64,000 nt of DNA from Nocardia aurantia (lineage in GTDB: Bacteria > Actinomycetota > Actinomycetes > Mycobacteriales > Mycobacteriaceae). Position 1 is the stretch's first letter. Every line of letters begins with the position of its first letter. Position numbers and translations under genes: made by a program. Positions 1 to 8,426 of this stretch are shown one piece after another. Under the pieces are notes generated by a model, which saw nothing but the letters and a program-made list of their open reading frames with translations, ran no database searches and was not told the origin of the DNA. The stretch covers positions 62,001 to 126,000 of the forward strand of contig NZ_WEGI01000009.1 in assembly GCF_009604425.1 (NCBI RefSeq), given 5' to 3'.

Positions 1-1
1 C

Positions 2-541
2 GACTACCGGGACCTGGTCTGGTCGCTGATCCCGCTGGTGCTGATCTGCGTGGTGTTCGCGGCCGTGGCCAGCCAGTGCAGCTTCTCGACACACGGGCCG
101 ACCGCCGGCAACGTGCCGTCCTTCGACGTGAACGACGCCTTGAAGTCCGATGCGCACACCTTGCCGTTCCCGGTGCGCAATCCGGCACTGCCCGCGGGCT
201 GGAAGCCGAATTCCGGCAGCCGCGACACCGTGGCGGGCGCCGGTGGGGGAGAGGTGAGCACGGTGGGATTCATCACACCGCAGGGCACCTACATGCAGCT
301 CACCCAGTCGAACGCGACCTCGGATGTGGTGGCCGGGCATGTCGAGGGCGCCCGGCGGCCCAGCGGCACCCAGCAATTGGGCGACCGCACCTGGGCGGTC
401 TACCACCAGGCGGGCAGTGAGCCCGCCTGGGTCACCGATTTCGGGACCGTCCGAGTGCTGATCAAGGGTGCGGGCGACAGCGCGGCGTTCAACACGCTCG
501 CCAACGCCGTGGATGCGGCGCAACCACTTCCGGCGAAGTAA
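2..541 (+). CDS. DUF4245 domain-containing protein (5' truncated by window edge)
   Basis: The frame is open from the first bases of the window, so the start lies upstream; about 179 residues are visible. The visible part begins with a transmembrane stretch (roughly residues 8-26) followed by an extracytoplasmic domain of about 150 residues, the usual shape of DUF4245 membrane-anchored proteins of mycolic-acid actinomycetes. The neighbourhood (xseB, xseA and ispH a few kb away) matches the position of Rv1100 in M. tuberculosis, which supports the family call. Its function is unknown. It is convergent with the MFS gene and separated from it by about 190 bp that contains one small hairpin. Confidence 0.8.
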   Translation, partial: DYRDLVWSLIPLVLICVVFAAVASQCSFSTHGPTAGNVPSFDVNDALKSDAHTLPFPVRNPALPAGWKPNSGSRDTVAGAGGGEVSTVGFITPQGTYMQLTQSNATSDVVAGHVEGARRPSGTQQLGDRTWAVYHQAGSEPAWVTDFGTVRVLIKGAGDSAAFNTLANAVDAAQPLPAK

Positions 542-547
542 CGCCGA

Positions 548-564
548 CCGCGGTGGTGCCGCGG
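548..564. terminator. Possible hairpin after DUF4245 gene
   Basis: CCGCGG, a 5-nt loop (TGGTG), then CCGCGG, lying 6 bp after the stop codon and between convergent genes. There is no T-tract, so termination is only a guess. The rest of 542-735 shows nothing recognisable. Confidence 0.3.
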
Positions 565-735
565 CACGGCCACGGGCTCGTACCCCGTCGGAGCGTTGTG
601 CGGCCGACCCGTGGAGAGTTCGCATCGTGCTCGTGGTTACCGTAGGGCGCCGAGAGGTCCCGGTCGAGGGCTGTGGTTTCCGCGAGGCTCGGATCGGTGG
701 TCTCGGCCGGGCGCCGTGTTGCGGGCGCGTTCCGG

Positions 736-2127
736 CTACTCGGGCCGTGGAGCGGCGCGCAGGGCCACCGCGGCCACGAATGCGGTGAGCAGCATGGTGA
801 TTCCCGCCAGTGCGAAGGCATGGTGCAGGCCGTCGATGCCCAGTCCGGAGCCCTGGTAGGCGAGCGCGCCGAGGACCGCGACACCGAGCACCTGCCCGAC
901 CTGACGCAACGCGTTGTGTACTGCCGAAGCCATGCCGGTGCGGTGCTGCTGCACCGCCGCGACCGCGGTCGCGGTCATCGGGGTCAGCGACAGGCCGATG
1001 CCGAAGCCGCCCAGCGCGAGGATCCACCAGATCGAGCCGAGGCTCGTATCCTGTTGCAGCCGTAGCAGTCCCAGCACCGCGGCGCCGCCGAGCAGCAGCC
1101 CCGCCACCATCGGCGGCCGAGGACCGAACCGGCCGACCAGTCGTCCCGAGATCGGTGCCGCCAGTGCGAAGGCCACCCCGATCGCGCAGACGTCGAAACC
1201 CGCTCGGATCGCCGAATGTCCTTGCAGCTGTTGGAAATACGCGCTGAGATAGACCACCAGGCCGATGAAGGCGAAGAACACCACCAGCCCCGCCAGATTC
1301 GCGGCCGCGAAGGCCGGATTGCGGAACAGCCCGATGTCGACCAGCGGTTCGGCCCGCCGCCGCTCCCAGGCCAGGAAGGCCACCGCGGTCGCGGCCGCGA
1401 GGACGAACGCCGACAAGGCCGGTGTGGAACTCCAGCCGTACTGCTGGCCCTCGATCAATCCGAACGCCAGCGCCCCGATCGCCACCGTCGTCAACGGTGC
1501 CGCGACCCAATCGAAGCCGTGCTCCGCCGCGGCGCGCGGTAGTCGCGGCACGGCCAGCGCGGCGGCCCCGACCACCACCGCCGCCAGCGGCACGTTGAGC
1601 AGCAGCACCCAGCGCCAGCCGAATTCGGCGACCACGATGCCGCCGACCACCGGCCCGATCGCCATCCCCAATCCCGAACTGGTCGACCACAATCCGATCG
1701 CCACCGCGCGCTGCCGCTCGTCGTGGAAGGTGGCCCGCACGATCGCGAGACTGCTGGGCACCAGCAGCGCCGGACCCAGGCCCTGGATCACCCTGCCCGC
1801 CAACAGGATCGGCACCGACGGCGCCAGCCCGGCGATCAGCGCGCCGACTCCGAACATCGTCACGCCGAGCAGGAACGCGCCCTTGCGGCCGTACCGGTCG
1901 CCGAGGCCGCCGCCGGCGACCATCAGGCTGGCGTAGACCAGCACGTAGGCGTTGACGATCCACTCGGCGGTGGTGGGTCCGCTGCCCAGGTCGTGCCCGA
2001 TGGTCGGCAGTGCCACGCCAACCGCCGTACTCGACAGCACGGCCAGGAACTGCCCGCCGGTCACCGCCGCCAGCGTGAGCCGGTCGGCGGTGTGCGCACG
2101 GGTGTCCGCGAGAGGTACAGAGGTCAC
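736..2127 (-). CDS. MFS drug exporter, DHA2 (EmrB/QacA) type
   Basis: Predicted 463-residue multi-pass membrane protein. Many hydrophobic segments of about 20 residues fit a 14-helix DHA2 antiporter that pumps drugs out using the proton gradient. The MFS motif A is visible after the second helix (GDRYGRKGAF). I chose the GTG at 2127 because a TACCGT -10-like hexamer ends 6 nt before it. An upstream in-frame ATG at 2163 would add 12 residues and leave only 41 bp to the LysR start. It is divergent from the LysR gene, the classic arrangement of a transporter and its regulator. The substrate cannot be read from the sequence. Confidence 0.88.
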   Translation of the reverse strand: MTSVPLADTRAHTADRLTLAAVTGGQFLAVLSSTAVGVALPTIGHDLGSGPTTAEWIVNAYVLVYASLMVAGGGLGDRYGRKGAFLLGVTMFGVGALIAGLAPSVPILLAGRVIQGLGPALLVPSSLAIVRATFHDERQRAVAIGLWSTSSGLGMAIGPVVGGIVVAEFGWRWVLLLNVPLAAVVVGAAALAVPRLPRAAAEHGFDWVAAPLTTVAIGALAFGLIEGQQYGWSSTPALSAFVLAAATAVAFLAWERRRAEPLVDIGLFRNPAFAAANLAGLVVFFAFIGLVVYLSAYFQQLQGHSAIRAGFDVCAIGVAFALAAPISGRLVGRFGPRPPMVAGLLLGGAAVLGLLRLQQDTSLGSIWWILALGGFGIGLSLTPMTATAVAAVQQHRTGMASAVHNALRQVGQVLGVAVLGALAYQGSGLGIDGLHHAFALAGITMLLTAFVAAVALRAAPRPE

Positions 2128-2133
2128 AACGGG

Positions 2134-2139
2134 ACGGTA
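2134..2139 (-). promoter_or_regulatory. -10-like box for leaderless MFS start
   Basis: TACCGT on the minus strand, 6 nt before the GTG at 2127; decides that start. Confidence 0.4.
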
Positions 2140-2177
2140 GAGGCGGTGAGTGATGCCGTCCATGACCAATAGTGCTA

Positions 2178-2187
2178 TCGATCGATG
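2178..2187. promoter_or_regulatory. Palindrome between MFS and LysR genes
   Basis: The sequence around ATCGATCGAT is a perfect 10-bp palindrome in the short divergent intergenic region. It is a candidate binding site for the adjacent LysR protein. The position is approximate to within a base or two. Confidence 0.3.
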
Positions 2188-2191
2188 CCTC

Positions 2192-2197
2192 TAGAGT
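2192..2197 (+). promoter_or_regulatory. -10-like box for leaderless LysR start
   Basis: TAGAGT ends 7 nt before the ATG at 2205, favouring that codon over the ATG at 2199. Confidence 0.4.
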
Positions 2198-2204
2198 TAT
2201 GAAT

Positions 2205-3107
2205 ATGGACCTGCTGCAGTTGCGCTACTTCCGGGCCGTCGCTCGCACCGAGCACCTCGGCCGCGCCGCGACGCAACTGCGGGTGGCGCAGCCCTCGCTG
2301 AGCCGGACCATCGCCCGGCTGGAGGCCGACCTGGGCGTGCCACTGTTCGACCGGCAGGGCCGCGGGATCCGGCTCAACCGCTTCGGTGCGGCCTTCCTGG
2401 CGCGGGTCGACCGGGCCCTCGGCGAACTCGACGACGCCCGTACCGAATTGGCCGATCTGGCGGGCAGCGGCTGCGGCTCCGTGGTGGTCGCCGCCGAGAA
2501 TCTGGCGGTGCTGCGTACCGTGCTCGGCAGTTATCTCGCCGCGTATCCCGATGTGGCCGTGCGGTTGTCGCAGTGCTCACCCGAGGAGACGGCGACCCGG
2601 TTGCAGGCCGGCACGGTGGATCTCGCGGTGCTGTCCCAGCGTCTCGACCGGCCCGGTATCGCGGGCCGGGATCTGATCACCGAGGAGGTGCTGCTCGCCG
2701 TGCCGCCCGGGCACCGGCTGGCGCGGCGGCGCCGAGTCCCGGTGTCGGAGTTGCTCTCCGAGCCGTTCGTCACCACCGGGCCCGACTACTGGCCACGGAC
2801 ACTGCTGGACCGGCTGTTCGCGCCGACCGGCCGGCAACCCGTGATCGCTTGTGAGGGAGACGAACCGGCCTCGCTGCGCGGCCTGGTCGCTCTCGGATTG
2901 GGGGTCGGGCTGCTGCCCGCGATGGCGCGGCCGTCGCCTGGGGCACGGGTGTCCTGGCTGCACGTCGACGCGCCGGACTGTAGCCGCACGTTGTCGCTGT
3001 ACTGGCGGGAGGGCGCCTATCTTCCGTTGTCGGCCCAGCGTTTCCGGGATATGGCGGCCGAGCGCTTCGCCGCGATCGAGGACGGCCGCGCGCCCGGCGG
3101 GTTGTGA
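2205..3107 (+). CDS. LysR family transcriptional regulator
   Basis: A 300-residue protein of typical LysR length. The N-terminus begins MDLLQLRYF and carries the winged helix-turn-helix of this family over residues 1-60 (AATQLRVAQPSLSRTIARLE, then GVPLFDR). Residues of about 90-290 form the type 2 periplasmic-binding-like effector domain. It is divergently transcribed from the MFS exporter with under 80 bp between the starts, so it most likely controls that exporter and itself. A leaderless start at 2205 is favoured by the -10-like hexamer; the ATG at 2199 would add two residues. The inducer is unknown. Confidence 0.9.
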   Translation: MDLLQLRYFRAVARTEHLGRAATQLRVAQPSLSRTIARLEADLGVPLFDRQGRGIRLNRFGAAFLARVDRALGELDDARTELADLAGSGCGSVVVAAENLAVLRTVLGSYLAAYPDVAVRLSQCSPEETATRLQAGTVDLAVLSQRLDRPGIAGRDLITEEVLLAVPPGHRLARRRRVPVSELLSEPFVTTGPDYWPRTLLDRLFAPTGRQPVIACEGDEPASLRGLVALGLGVGLLPAMARPSPGARVSWLHVDAPDCSRTLSLYWREGAYLPLSAQRFRDMAAERFAAIEDGRAPGGL

Positions 3108-3308
3108 GGGCGCCGGCGGATCGTCCGCGCGCCTTCGGGTCGCGTGGCGCCTTCGAGTAGCGAGTCCGGGGCCGCAACAGCGGCGCTCGTCCCGGACGGA
3201 CCGGCGAACCGGATATTTCCGGTGCCGTGGCGATCACGGTCGCGTTGGGCGGGTTTGGCAATCGCAGGGCAATCCGACCGTGTGGCTGTGTGCCGAGGGG
3301 CCGGAAGA

Positions 3309-3314
3309 TACTCT
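3309..3314 (+). promoter_or_regulatory. -10-like box for leaderless kinase-like gene
   Basis: TACTCT ends 6 nt before the GTG at 3321 and supports that start over longer in-frame options. Confidence 0.4.
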
Positions 3315-3320
3315 CTGCGA

Positions 3321-4208
3321 GTGAATCGTGGGGAGTTCGGTTGGTTGGAGGTGCTGCTCGGGCGCCGGATCGTCGGCGTGGCGTCGACAGAATCCGGGTT
3401 TCGCAGTCGCACCGATCTGCTGGCGCTCGCGGACGGTCGCCGGGCCATGGTGCGCCGGCACTACCGGCGAGCGGATGTCCGGCGACACGAATGGCTCGCC
3501 ACCACGCTGCGGGCGCGGGCCGCGGCGGAGGGCATCGAGATGCCACGCGTCACCCGGTCGAGCCCGGAATCGGATCCGACCTGGAGCGTCTTCGACGCAC
3601 TGCCCGGAATGCCGGTCGACGACGAACTGGACAGCCCGCGATTCCCGGTGCTCGCGTGGGAAATGGGCGCGATGCTGTCCGATTTCGCCGAATTGCCCTG
3701 CGAAGACCTGAATCTCGACGAGACCTGGACGCGGCCACGATTCCTCGCCGCTCGTGCCGACGCCTGGGCGGAATGCCTGCTGCCGACGCTGAGTCCCGCA
3801 CAGTACAGCGAATTACAGACCGTGCTGGCCGGATTACCGGACCTGTTCGAGGACCGGCCGGCCGTACTGGCACACGGTGACTTCGTACCGGGCAACATCC
3901 TGGCCGACGGTGAAAAAGTCGGCGGGGTACTGGATTTCGATGAGGTTCGGCGAGCCGACCCGCTGTACGACGTCGCCTGGTGGGCGTGGTCGGTGAGTTT
4001 CGCGCAGGCCGAATCGTTCGCCGCCGCCTGGCCCGCCTTTCTCGACGGTGCGGGTATCGATCCGTCGGAACCCGGTCTGCTGCCGCGCATTCGGGCACTA
4101 CAGGTCGTGCGGATGGTGGAGATGCTCGCGGAACACGATCTCGGTCCGGATCCCTGGCGCATCGTGCACAGCCGGTTGCTGCGGACCCTGAGCTGGGTCG
4201 CGGCCTGA
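3321..4208 (+). CDS. Phosphotransferase of the aminoglycoside phosphotransferase/choline kinase fold
   Basis: A 295-residue protein with the APH-type catalytic loop HGDFVPGNIL (around residue 190) and the metal-binding LDFDEVRRADPLYDVAWW segment about 20 residues later. These are the two diagnostic motifs of the fold, in which ATP phosphorylates a small alcohol or amine. The frame runs open to 3144, but the upstream part looks like non-coding sequence; the GTG at 3321, with a -10-like hexamer just before it, is the likeliest start. It lies between the LysR gene and convergent xseB. The substrate is unknown: such genes may act on antibiotics, sugars or amino alcohols. I see no evidence that it confers resistance. 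Confidence 0.75.
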   Translation: MNRGEFGWLEVLLGRRIVGVASTESGFRSRTDLLALADGRRAMVRRHYRRADVRRHEWLATTLRARAAAEGIEMPRVTRSSPESDPTWSVFDALPGMPVDDELDSPRFPVLAWEMGAMLSDFAELPCEDLNLDETWTRPRFLAARADAWAECLLPTLSPAQYSELQTVLAGLPDLFEDRPAVLAHGDFVPGNILADGEKVGGVLDFDEVRRADPLYDVAWWAWSVSFAQAESFAAAWPAFLDGAGIDPSEPGLLPRIRALQVVRMVEMLAEHDLGPDPWRIVHSRLLRTLSWVAA

Positions 4209-4237
4209 CGGATCCCCTACGGTAGTGCTCCGCAACC

Positions 4238-4465
4238 TCATTCGCCGTCGGCGTCGCGGCGGGAGAGCGCGTCCTCCACGCGGCGGCGGGCGCCGGCGAG
4301 GTGTTCCTCGCAGCGGTTGGCCAGTGCCTCACCGCGTTCCCACAGGGACAGGGCGTCGTCGAGGTCCATGCCGCCCTGTTCCAGCATCTTCACCACGTTG
4401 ACCAGCTCGTCGCGGGCGCGTTCGTAGCCGAAGCCGGCGATTTCGGTGAGATCACTGGCGGTCAT
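4238..4465 (-). CDS. xseB: Exodeoxyribonuclease VII small subunit
   Basis: A 75-residue, highly charged helical protein of the usual XseB length, with the typical core YERARDELVNVVKMLEQG followed by LWERGEAL. The small subunit coats the coiled coil of XseA, and the complex cuts single-stranded DNA into short acid-soluble oligonucleotides in the cytoplasm. It overlaps the 3' end of xseA by 14 bp, so the two are translationally coupled and presumably made together in a fixed excess. Confidence 0.95.
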   Translation of the reverse strand: MTASDLTEIAGFGYERARDELVNVVKMLEQGGMDLDDALSLWERGEALANRCEEHLAGARRRVEDALSRRDADGE

Positions 4466-5777
4466 CGGACGGCTCCTTCGATCGGTCGGTGGGGGCGAGC
4501 AGTTGCCCGCCGAGGGTGGCGGCGGTCACCGCGCCGTCGACGACCCGGATGCGCAGCTGGCTGCCGGGCGGAGCGTCGGCGACAGCGTGGATGACGTGCC
4601 GTTCCTGGCCCGAAACCCGTTGTACCACAGCGTATCCGCGGGCCAGAGTGGCGGCGGGTCCGACGGCGGTGAGCTTCTCGCGCAGATGGCGGGTGGTCGT
4701 CGACTCGGCGGCCAGGGCGTGGTCGATCGCCCGGCGGGCCGCCGCGCGCAGCCGTTCGGCCTCGTCGTAGCGCTGGTCCAGCATCCGCAGCGGATCGGCG
4801 AGCACCGGCCGGGACCGCATCTGCTGCAGGGCGCGCGCCTCGCGCGCCACCCAGCCGCGCAGCGCCGCCGCCGAGCGGTTCCGCAGCTCCCGCACCGACG
4901 CCAGTTCGGCCGCCGCGTCCGGCACGATGCGTTTCGCGGCGTCGGTGGGGGTGGCCGCGCGCAGATCCGCCACGTAGTCCGACAGCGGGTTGTCCGGTTC
5001 GTGCCCGATGGCGCTGACGATCGGAGTTGTCGCGGAAACGATGGCGCGGCACAGGGTCTCGTCGGAGAACGGCAGCAGATCCTCGACACTGCCGCCGCCG
5101 CGGGCCAGCACGATCACGTCCACCTCCGGGTCGCGATCCAGCTCGGTCAGCGCGTCCAGGATCTGCGGCACCGCGGTCGGACCCTGGACGGCGGTGTTGC
5201 GGACCTCGAATCGCACTGCGGGCCAACGCTGCCGGGCCACCGACAGCACGTCCCGTTCCGCGGCGCTCGCGCGACCGGTGATCAGCCCGATCGTCCCCGG
5301 CAGGAACGGGATCGGCCGCTTGAGCCGAGGGTCGAACAAGCCCTCGGCGGCCAGCAGCGCCTTCAACCGCTCGATGCGCGCCAGCAGTTCGCCGATCCCG
5401 ACGGGCCGAATCTCGGTGACCCGCAACGAGATCGTGCCCCGGCCGGTGAAGTAGGTGAATTTCCCGTACACCACGACCCGGGTGCCCTCCTGCAACGGCA
5501 CCGCCGACCGCCGCAGCAGATCCGCCTCGCAGGTCACCGACAGCGACATGTCCGCGGCGGGATCGCGCAGCACCAGGAACGCGGTCCGGGCGCCCGGCCG
5601 CAGCGAGATCTGGGTGATCTGCCCCTCGACCCAGACACTGCCGAGCCGGTCGATCCACTGCGAGACCTTGATCGCGAGGGAGCGCACCGGCCACGGATTG
5701 TCCGCCGAATTGGCCGGCCGGCCGGCGTCGGCGGGCCGCTGCCCCGCGCCGCTCGCCGCGGCATCCGTATCGGTCAC
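4452..5777 (-). CDS. xseA: Exodeoxyribonuclease VII large subunit
   Basis: A 441-residue protein with an N-terminal OB-fold (about residues 20-125, including WVEGQITQIS) and the catalytic XseA domain (GLITGRASAAERDVL, then VDVIVLARGGGS and ETLCRAIVSATTPIVSAIGHE). A long coiled coil follows, then a short C-terminal segment (ATLARGYAVVQR). It is the nuclease subunit that degrades single-stranded DNA from either end, acting in repair of damaged or recombining DNA. It overlaps the upstream lipid-droplet-type gene by 4 bp and xseB by 14 bp, giving a three-gene operon. Confidence 0.96.
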   Translation of the reverse strand: MTDTDAAASGAGQRPADAGRPANSADNPWPVRSLAIKVSQWIDRLGSVWVEGQITQISLRPGARTAFLVLRDPAADMSLSVTCEADLLRRSAVPLQEGTRVVVYGKFTYFTGRGTISLRVTEIRPVGIGELLARIERLKALLAAEGLFDPRLKRPIPFLPGTIGLITGRASAAERDVLSVARQRWPAVRFEVRNTAVQGPTAVPQILDALTELDRDPEVDVIVLARGGGSVEDLLPFSDETLCRAIVSATTPIVSAIGHEPDNPLSDYVADLRAATPTDAAKRIVPDAAAELASVRELRNRSAAALRGWVAREARALQQMRSRPVLADPLRMLDQRYDEAERLRAAARRAIDHALAAESTTTRHLREKLTAVGPAATLARGYAVVQRVSGQERHVIHAVADAPPGSQLRIRVVDGAVTAATLGGQLLAPTDRSKEPSDDRQ

Positions 5778-6409
5778 TGCGCCGTCACGGTGGCGATCCG
5801 GTTGGTCAGCATGGTCACGAACGGCGCGCGGTCCAGCGTGCGCTGCTCGTACGCCAGCAGTTCCGTCAACTCCTCGACGCCCAGCGTGCGCAACCGGGCC
5901 CGCAACTGGGCCAGGGTCATGGTGTCGTAGTCGTAGCGGGCGACGACCTCGGGCGCGGTCTCGGCGCGCGGCTCGGCCGGGGCGCTGCCGTTGGCGCCGT
6001 GGGGTTCCGGATCGGCGGGGGCGCCGGGAGTGTCGTCGGCCACGTCACCGTTCGTGTCGGCGGCGGCGTCATCGATCCAGGACGCCGGCTCGGGATCCGC
6101 CGAATACAGGTCGAAACGGCTGCGCCGGACCGGTTCGGCGGTGGTGACGGCTCCGTCGTCCGCCGCGTCCTCGTCGAAGGTGGCCCATTCCGGCTGCTCG
6201 GCGCCGTTGCCGGCGAACTGCTCGAATACGGCGTCGCCCTTCAGGGCGAGGGTGGTCACGAACTGCTGCGCGCGCATCGTCGTCTGCAGCACCCGGCTGA
6301 CGGCGGTGATCGGCAAACTCAGTGCCACGCTTGGTAATCGACGGGTTTCCTCGAGGGCGTAGACAGCGGCCCCCGCAGCGACCCGGGCGATGAACGGCGG
6401 TCGGAACAT
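5774..6409 (-). CDS. Lipid droplet-associated-type protein (Rv1109c-like)
   Basis: A 211-residue protein. Residues 1-60 form a mildly hydrophobic, amphipathic N-terminus (PPFIARVAAGAAVYALEETR). Residues 80-160 are an acidic, proline- and alanine-rich linker. The C-terminus is a conserved helical module (TLAQLRARLRTLGVEELTELL, RAPFVTMLTNRIATV). Position just upstream of xseA and divergent from ispH matches Rv1109c, whose relatives are annotated as lipid-droplet-associated; I know of no proven function. A -10-like TAGCCT lies 6 nt before its ATG, so it is probably the leaderless first gene of the operon with xseA and xseB. Confidence 0.7.
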   Translation of the reverse strand: MFRPPFIARVAAGAAVYALEETRRLPSVALSLPITAVSRVLQTTMRAQQFVTTLALKGDAVFEQFAGNGAEQPEWATFDEDAADDGAVTTAEPVRRSRFDLYSADPEPASWIDDAAADTNGDVADDTPGAPADPEPHGANGSAPAEPRAETAPEVVARYDYDTMTLAQLRARLRTLGVEELTELLAYEQRTLDRAPFVTMLTNRIATVTAQ

Positions 6410-6415
6410 GCCCTA

Positions 6416-6421
6416 AGGCTA
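6416..6421 (-). promoter_or_regulatory. -10-like box of the Rv1109c-like/xseA/xseB operon
   Basis: TAGCCT on the minus strand, 6 nt before the ATG at 6409. Confidence 0.4.
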
Positions 6422-6535
6422 ACCGCGCCGCTGCCGGCTGACGACACCGCCGACGGCCGCGGCACTGTACCTTGCCACGCCCGACCACGGGGAATGCGTT
6501 CGTGACCGGGCCGAGTGGGTTCCCTGGGGCGCACG

Positions 6536-6541
6536 TAAGCT
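6536..6541 (+). promoter_or_regulatory. -10-like box for leaderless ispH
   Basis: TAAGCT ends 6 nt before the ATG at 6548. Confidence 0.4.
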
Positions 6542-6547
6542 GTGGGC

Positions 6548-7552
6548 ATGTCCTCGGCAATCCCCTTGAACGTCGGAATCACCCGGTCGGCGGGTTCGGC
6601 CACGGTCGGCTCGGCGAAGCGGGTCCTGCTCGCCGAGCCGCGCGGCTACTGCGCGGGCGTGGACCGCGCGGTCGAGACGGTGGAGCGCGCGCTCGACAAG
6701 CACGGCGCGCCGATCTACGTGCGCAAGGAGATCGTGCACAACCGCCACGTCGTGGAGACGCTGCGTGACCGCGGCGTCGTCTTCGTGGACGACACCGGCG
6801 AGGTGCCGGAGGGCGCGGTCGTGGTGTTCTCCGCGCACGGCGTCTCGCCCGCGGTGCACGAGGCGGCGGCGGTCCGCAATCTGCACACCATCGACGCCAC
6901 CTGCCCGCTGGTCACCAAGGTGCACCAGGAGGCCAAGCGATTCGCCCGCGACGACTTCGACATCCTGCTCATCGGCCACGAGGGCCACGAGGAGGTCGAG
7001 GGCACCGCGGGCGAGGCGCCCGACCACGTCCAGTTGGTCGACGGTCCCGACTCGGTGGTGAATGTCACCGTCCGCGACGAGAACAAGGTGATCTGGCTGT
7101 CGCAGACCACACTCTCGGTGGACGAGACCATGGAGACCGTGCAGCGATTGCGGGAGCGCTTCCCGAAGTTGCAGGATCCGCCCAGCGACGACATCTGCTA
7201 TGCCACCCAGAACCGGCAGATCGCGGTGAAGGCGATGGCCCCCGAATGCGATCTGGTGATCGTGGTCGGCTCGCGCAACTCCTCCAACTCCAAGCGGCTG
7301 GTCGAGGTCGCGCTCGGCGCCGGCGCCCGGGCTTCCTATCTGGTCGACTTCGCCCGTGAGGTCGAGCCGGCCTGGTTCGAGGGCGTGCGCACGGTCGGTG
7401 TCACCTCGGGCGCCTCGGTGCCCGAGATCCTGGTCCGCGGGGTGCTGGATCTGCTCGCCGAGCACGGTTACGCCGATGTGCAGCCGGTCACCACCGCCAA
7501 CGAGACGCTGGTTTTCTCCCTTCCCCGGGAACTGCGCGCCGCGCGCGGCTGA
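6548..7552 (+). CDS. ispH: 4-hydroxy-3-methylbut-2-enyl diphosphate reductase (IspH/LytB)
   Basis: A 334-residue enzyme that performs the last step of the non-mevalonate isoprenoid pathway, reducing HMBPP to IPP and DMAPP with an iron-sulfur cluster. The three cluster cysteines are visible in RGYCAGVDRAVE, DATCPLVTKVH and DICYATQNRQ. Other signatures are IVHNRHVV, SAHGVSP, IGHEGHEEVEGT and the C-terminal TSGASVPE. ATG 6548 is preferred because of the adjacent -10-like hexamer; GTG 6542 is possible. It is convergent with the DUF6542 gene, with 6 bp between the two stops. Confidence 0.97.
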   Translation: MSSAIPLNVGITRSAGSATVGSAKRVLLAEPRGYCAGVDRAVETVERALDKHGAPIYVRKEIVHNRHVVETLRDRGVVFVDDTGEVPEGAVVVFSAHGVSPAVHEAAAVRNLHTIDATCPLVTKVHQEAKRFARDDFDILLIGHEGHEEVEGTAGEAPDHVQLVDGPDSVVNVTVRDENKVIWLSQTTLSVDETMETVQRLRERFPKLQDPPSDDICYATQNRQIAVKAMAPECDLVIVVGSRNSSNSKRLVEVALGAGARASYLVDFAREVEPAWFEGVRTVGVTSGASVPEILVRGVLDLLAEHGYADVQPVTTANETLVFSLPRELRAARG

Positions 7553-7558
7553 CCGTCG

Positions 7559-8410
7559 TCAGCGGTCGACGACCCGACCGGCGTCGCGTTCGCGGTAGCG
7601 GACGTTCGGGCGCGGGTGCGGCGGGACGTCGCCGCTGTGCTGGCCACGACCGCGGCGTTGCGGCTGCTCACCGGCGGCCCGGTCCGGCGTATTGCGGTCG
7701 GCCGCGGTCCGATCGGTGGTCCGCGGGTAACCCGCTCCCGGATTGACTCGTGTTGTCCGCTCGGCGCCCCGTTCGGCACTGCCGCGCCGCGATTTGGCCG
7801 GGGCCTCCGCGCCGCCCGATCCGGTCGCGGAACGCGCCGCCCGGCGGCGTCCGGAGCCACCGGTGGCACCCTTCGCGGCGGTGCGACCACGTTCGGTGCG
7901 ACCGGCGCTCGCACCCGCCCGGGGCTTGGCCGTGGTGCTCTTGCGGGCGCGCCCGGCGCTCGCGCGCGGCGTTTCGCGCCGATCCAGCAACACCCGCACG
8001 CCGCCGACCGCCAGGGTCAGCACGGTGGCCAGGGCCATCAGCGGGAAGCGATTCACCAGCGGAATCGCCAGGTTGAGAATGATGTCCTTCTTGGAGGTCG
8101 AACCGTGGCCCACCAGTTGCTGGTAGGCGAGCGGGACCGCCACGAACAGCAGCAGCGGCGGCGTCACCATGGCGGTGAACAGGCCGCGGTAGCGCACCAG
8201 CAGCGCGGTCAGCAGGCAGCCCGCGATATAGCAGCCGGCGAAGATCGTGCTCAGTTCCTTGCGGTGGCCGCCGGCATCGATGAAGAAGCCCACGAGTGTG
8301 CAGAACACCGCCACCAGAACCGCCGCGCCGGCCGGCAGGCCGGGCACCGCGGGAATGATCGAGCGGTGTGATGCGGGCACCTCGGATCGCTCGCGTTGGA
8401 TAGCTGCCAC
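7559..8410 (-). CDS. DUF6542 domain-containing membrane protein (Rv1111c-like)
   Basis: A 283-residue protein. Residues of about 20-135 contain four hydrophobic helices (GAAVLVAVFCTLVGFFID, FAGCYIAGCLLTALLV, TPPLLLFVAVPLAYQQLVG, LMALATVLTLAVGGVRVLL). The remainder is a long, basic, low-complexity cytoplasmic-type tail rich in Arg, Ala, Gly and Ser. Position after ispH matches Rv1111c. Function is unknown. The GTG at 8410 was chosen because TAGTGT lies 7 nt before it; other GTG codons at 8419 and 8380 are possible. The rmuC stop lies 16 bp upstream. Confidence 0.8.
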   Translation of the reverse strand: MAAIQRERSEVPASHRSIIPAVPGLPAGAAVLVAVFCTLVGFFIDAGGHRKELSTIFAGCYIAGCLLTALLVRYRGLFTAMVTPPLLLFVAVPLAYQQLVGHGSTSKKDIILNLAIPLVNRFPLMALATVLTLAVGGVRVLLDRRETPRASAGRARKSTTAKPRAGASAGRTERGRTAAKGATGGSGRRRAARSATGSGGAEAPAKSRRGSAERGAERTTRVNPGAGYPRTTDRTAADRNTPDRAAGEQPQRRGRGQHSGDVPPHPRPNVRYRERDAGRVVDR

Positions 8411-8417
8411 GTAAAGC

Positions 8418-8423
8418 ACACTA
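8418..8423 (-). promoter_or_regulatory. -10-like box for leaderless DUF6542 gene
   Basis: TAGTGT on the minus strand, 7 nt before the GTG at 8410. Confidence 0.4.
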
Positions 8424-8426
8424 TCG

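Noticed and set aside
4446..5930. 494-codon open frame on the plus strand
   Set aside because: It lies wholly antisense to xseA and xseB, whose motifs and coupling are clear; it has the Arg/Gly/Gln-rich composition typical of antisense frames in high-GC DNA.
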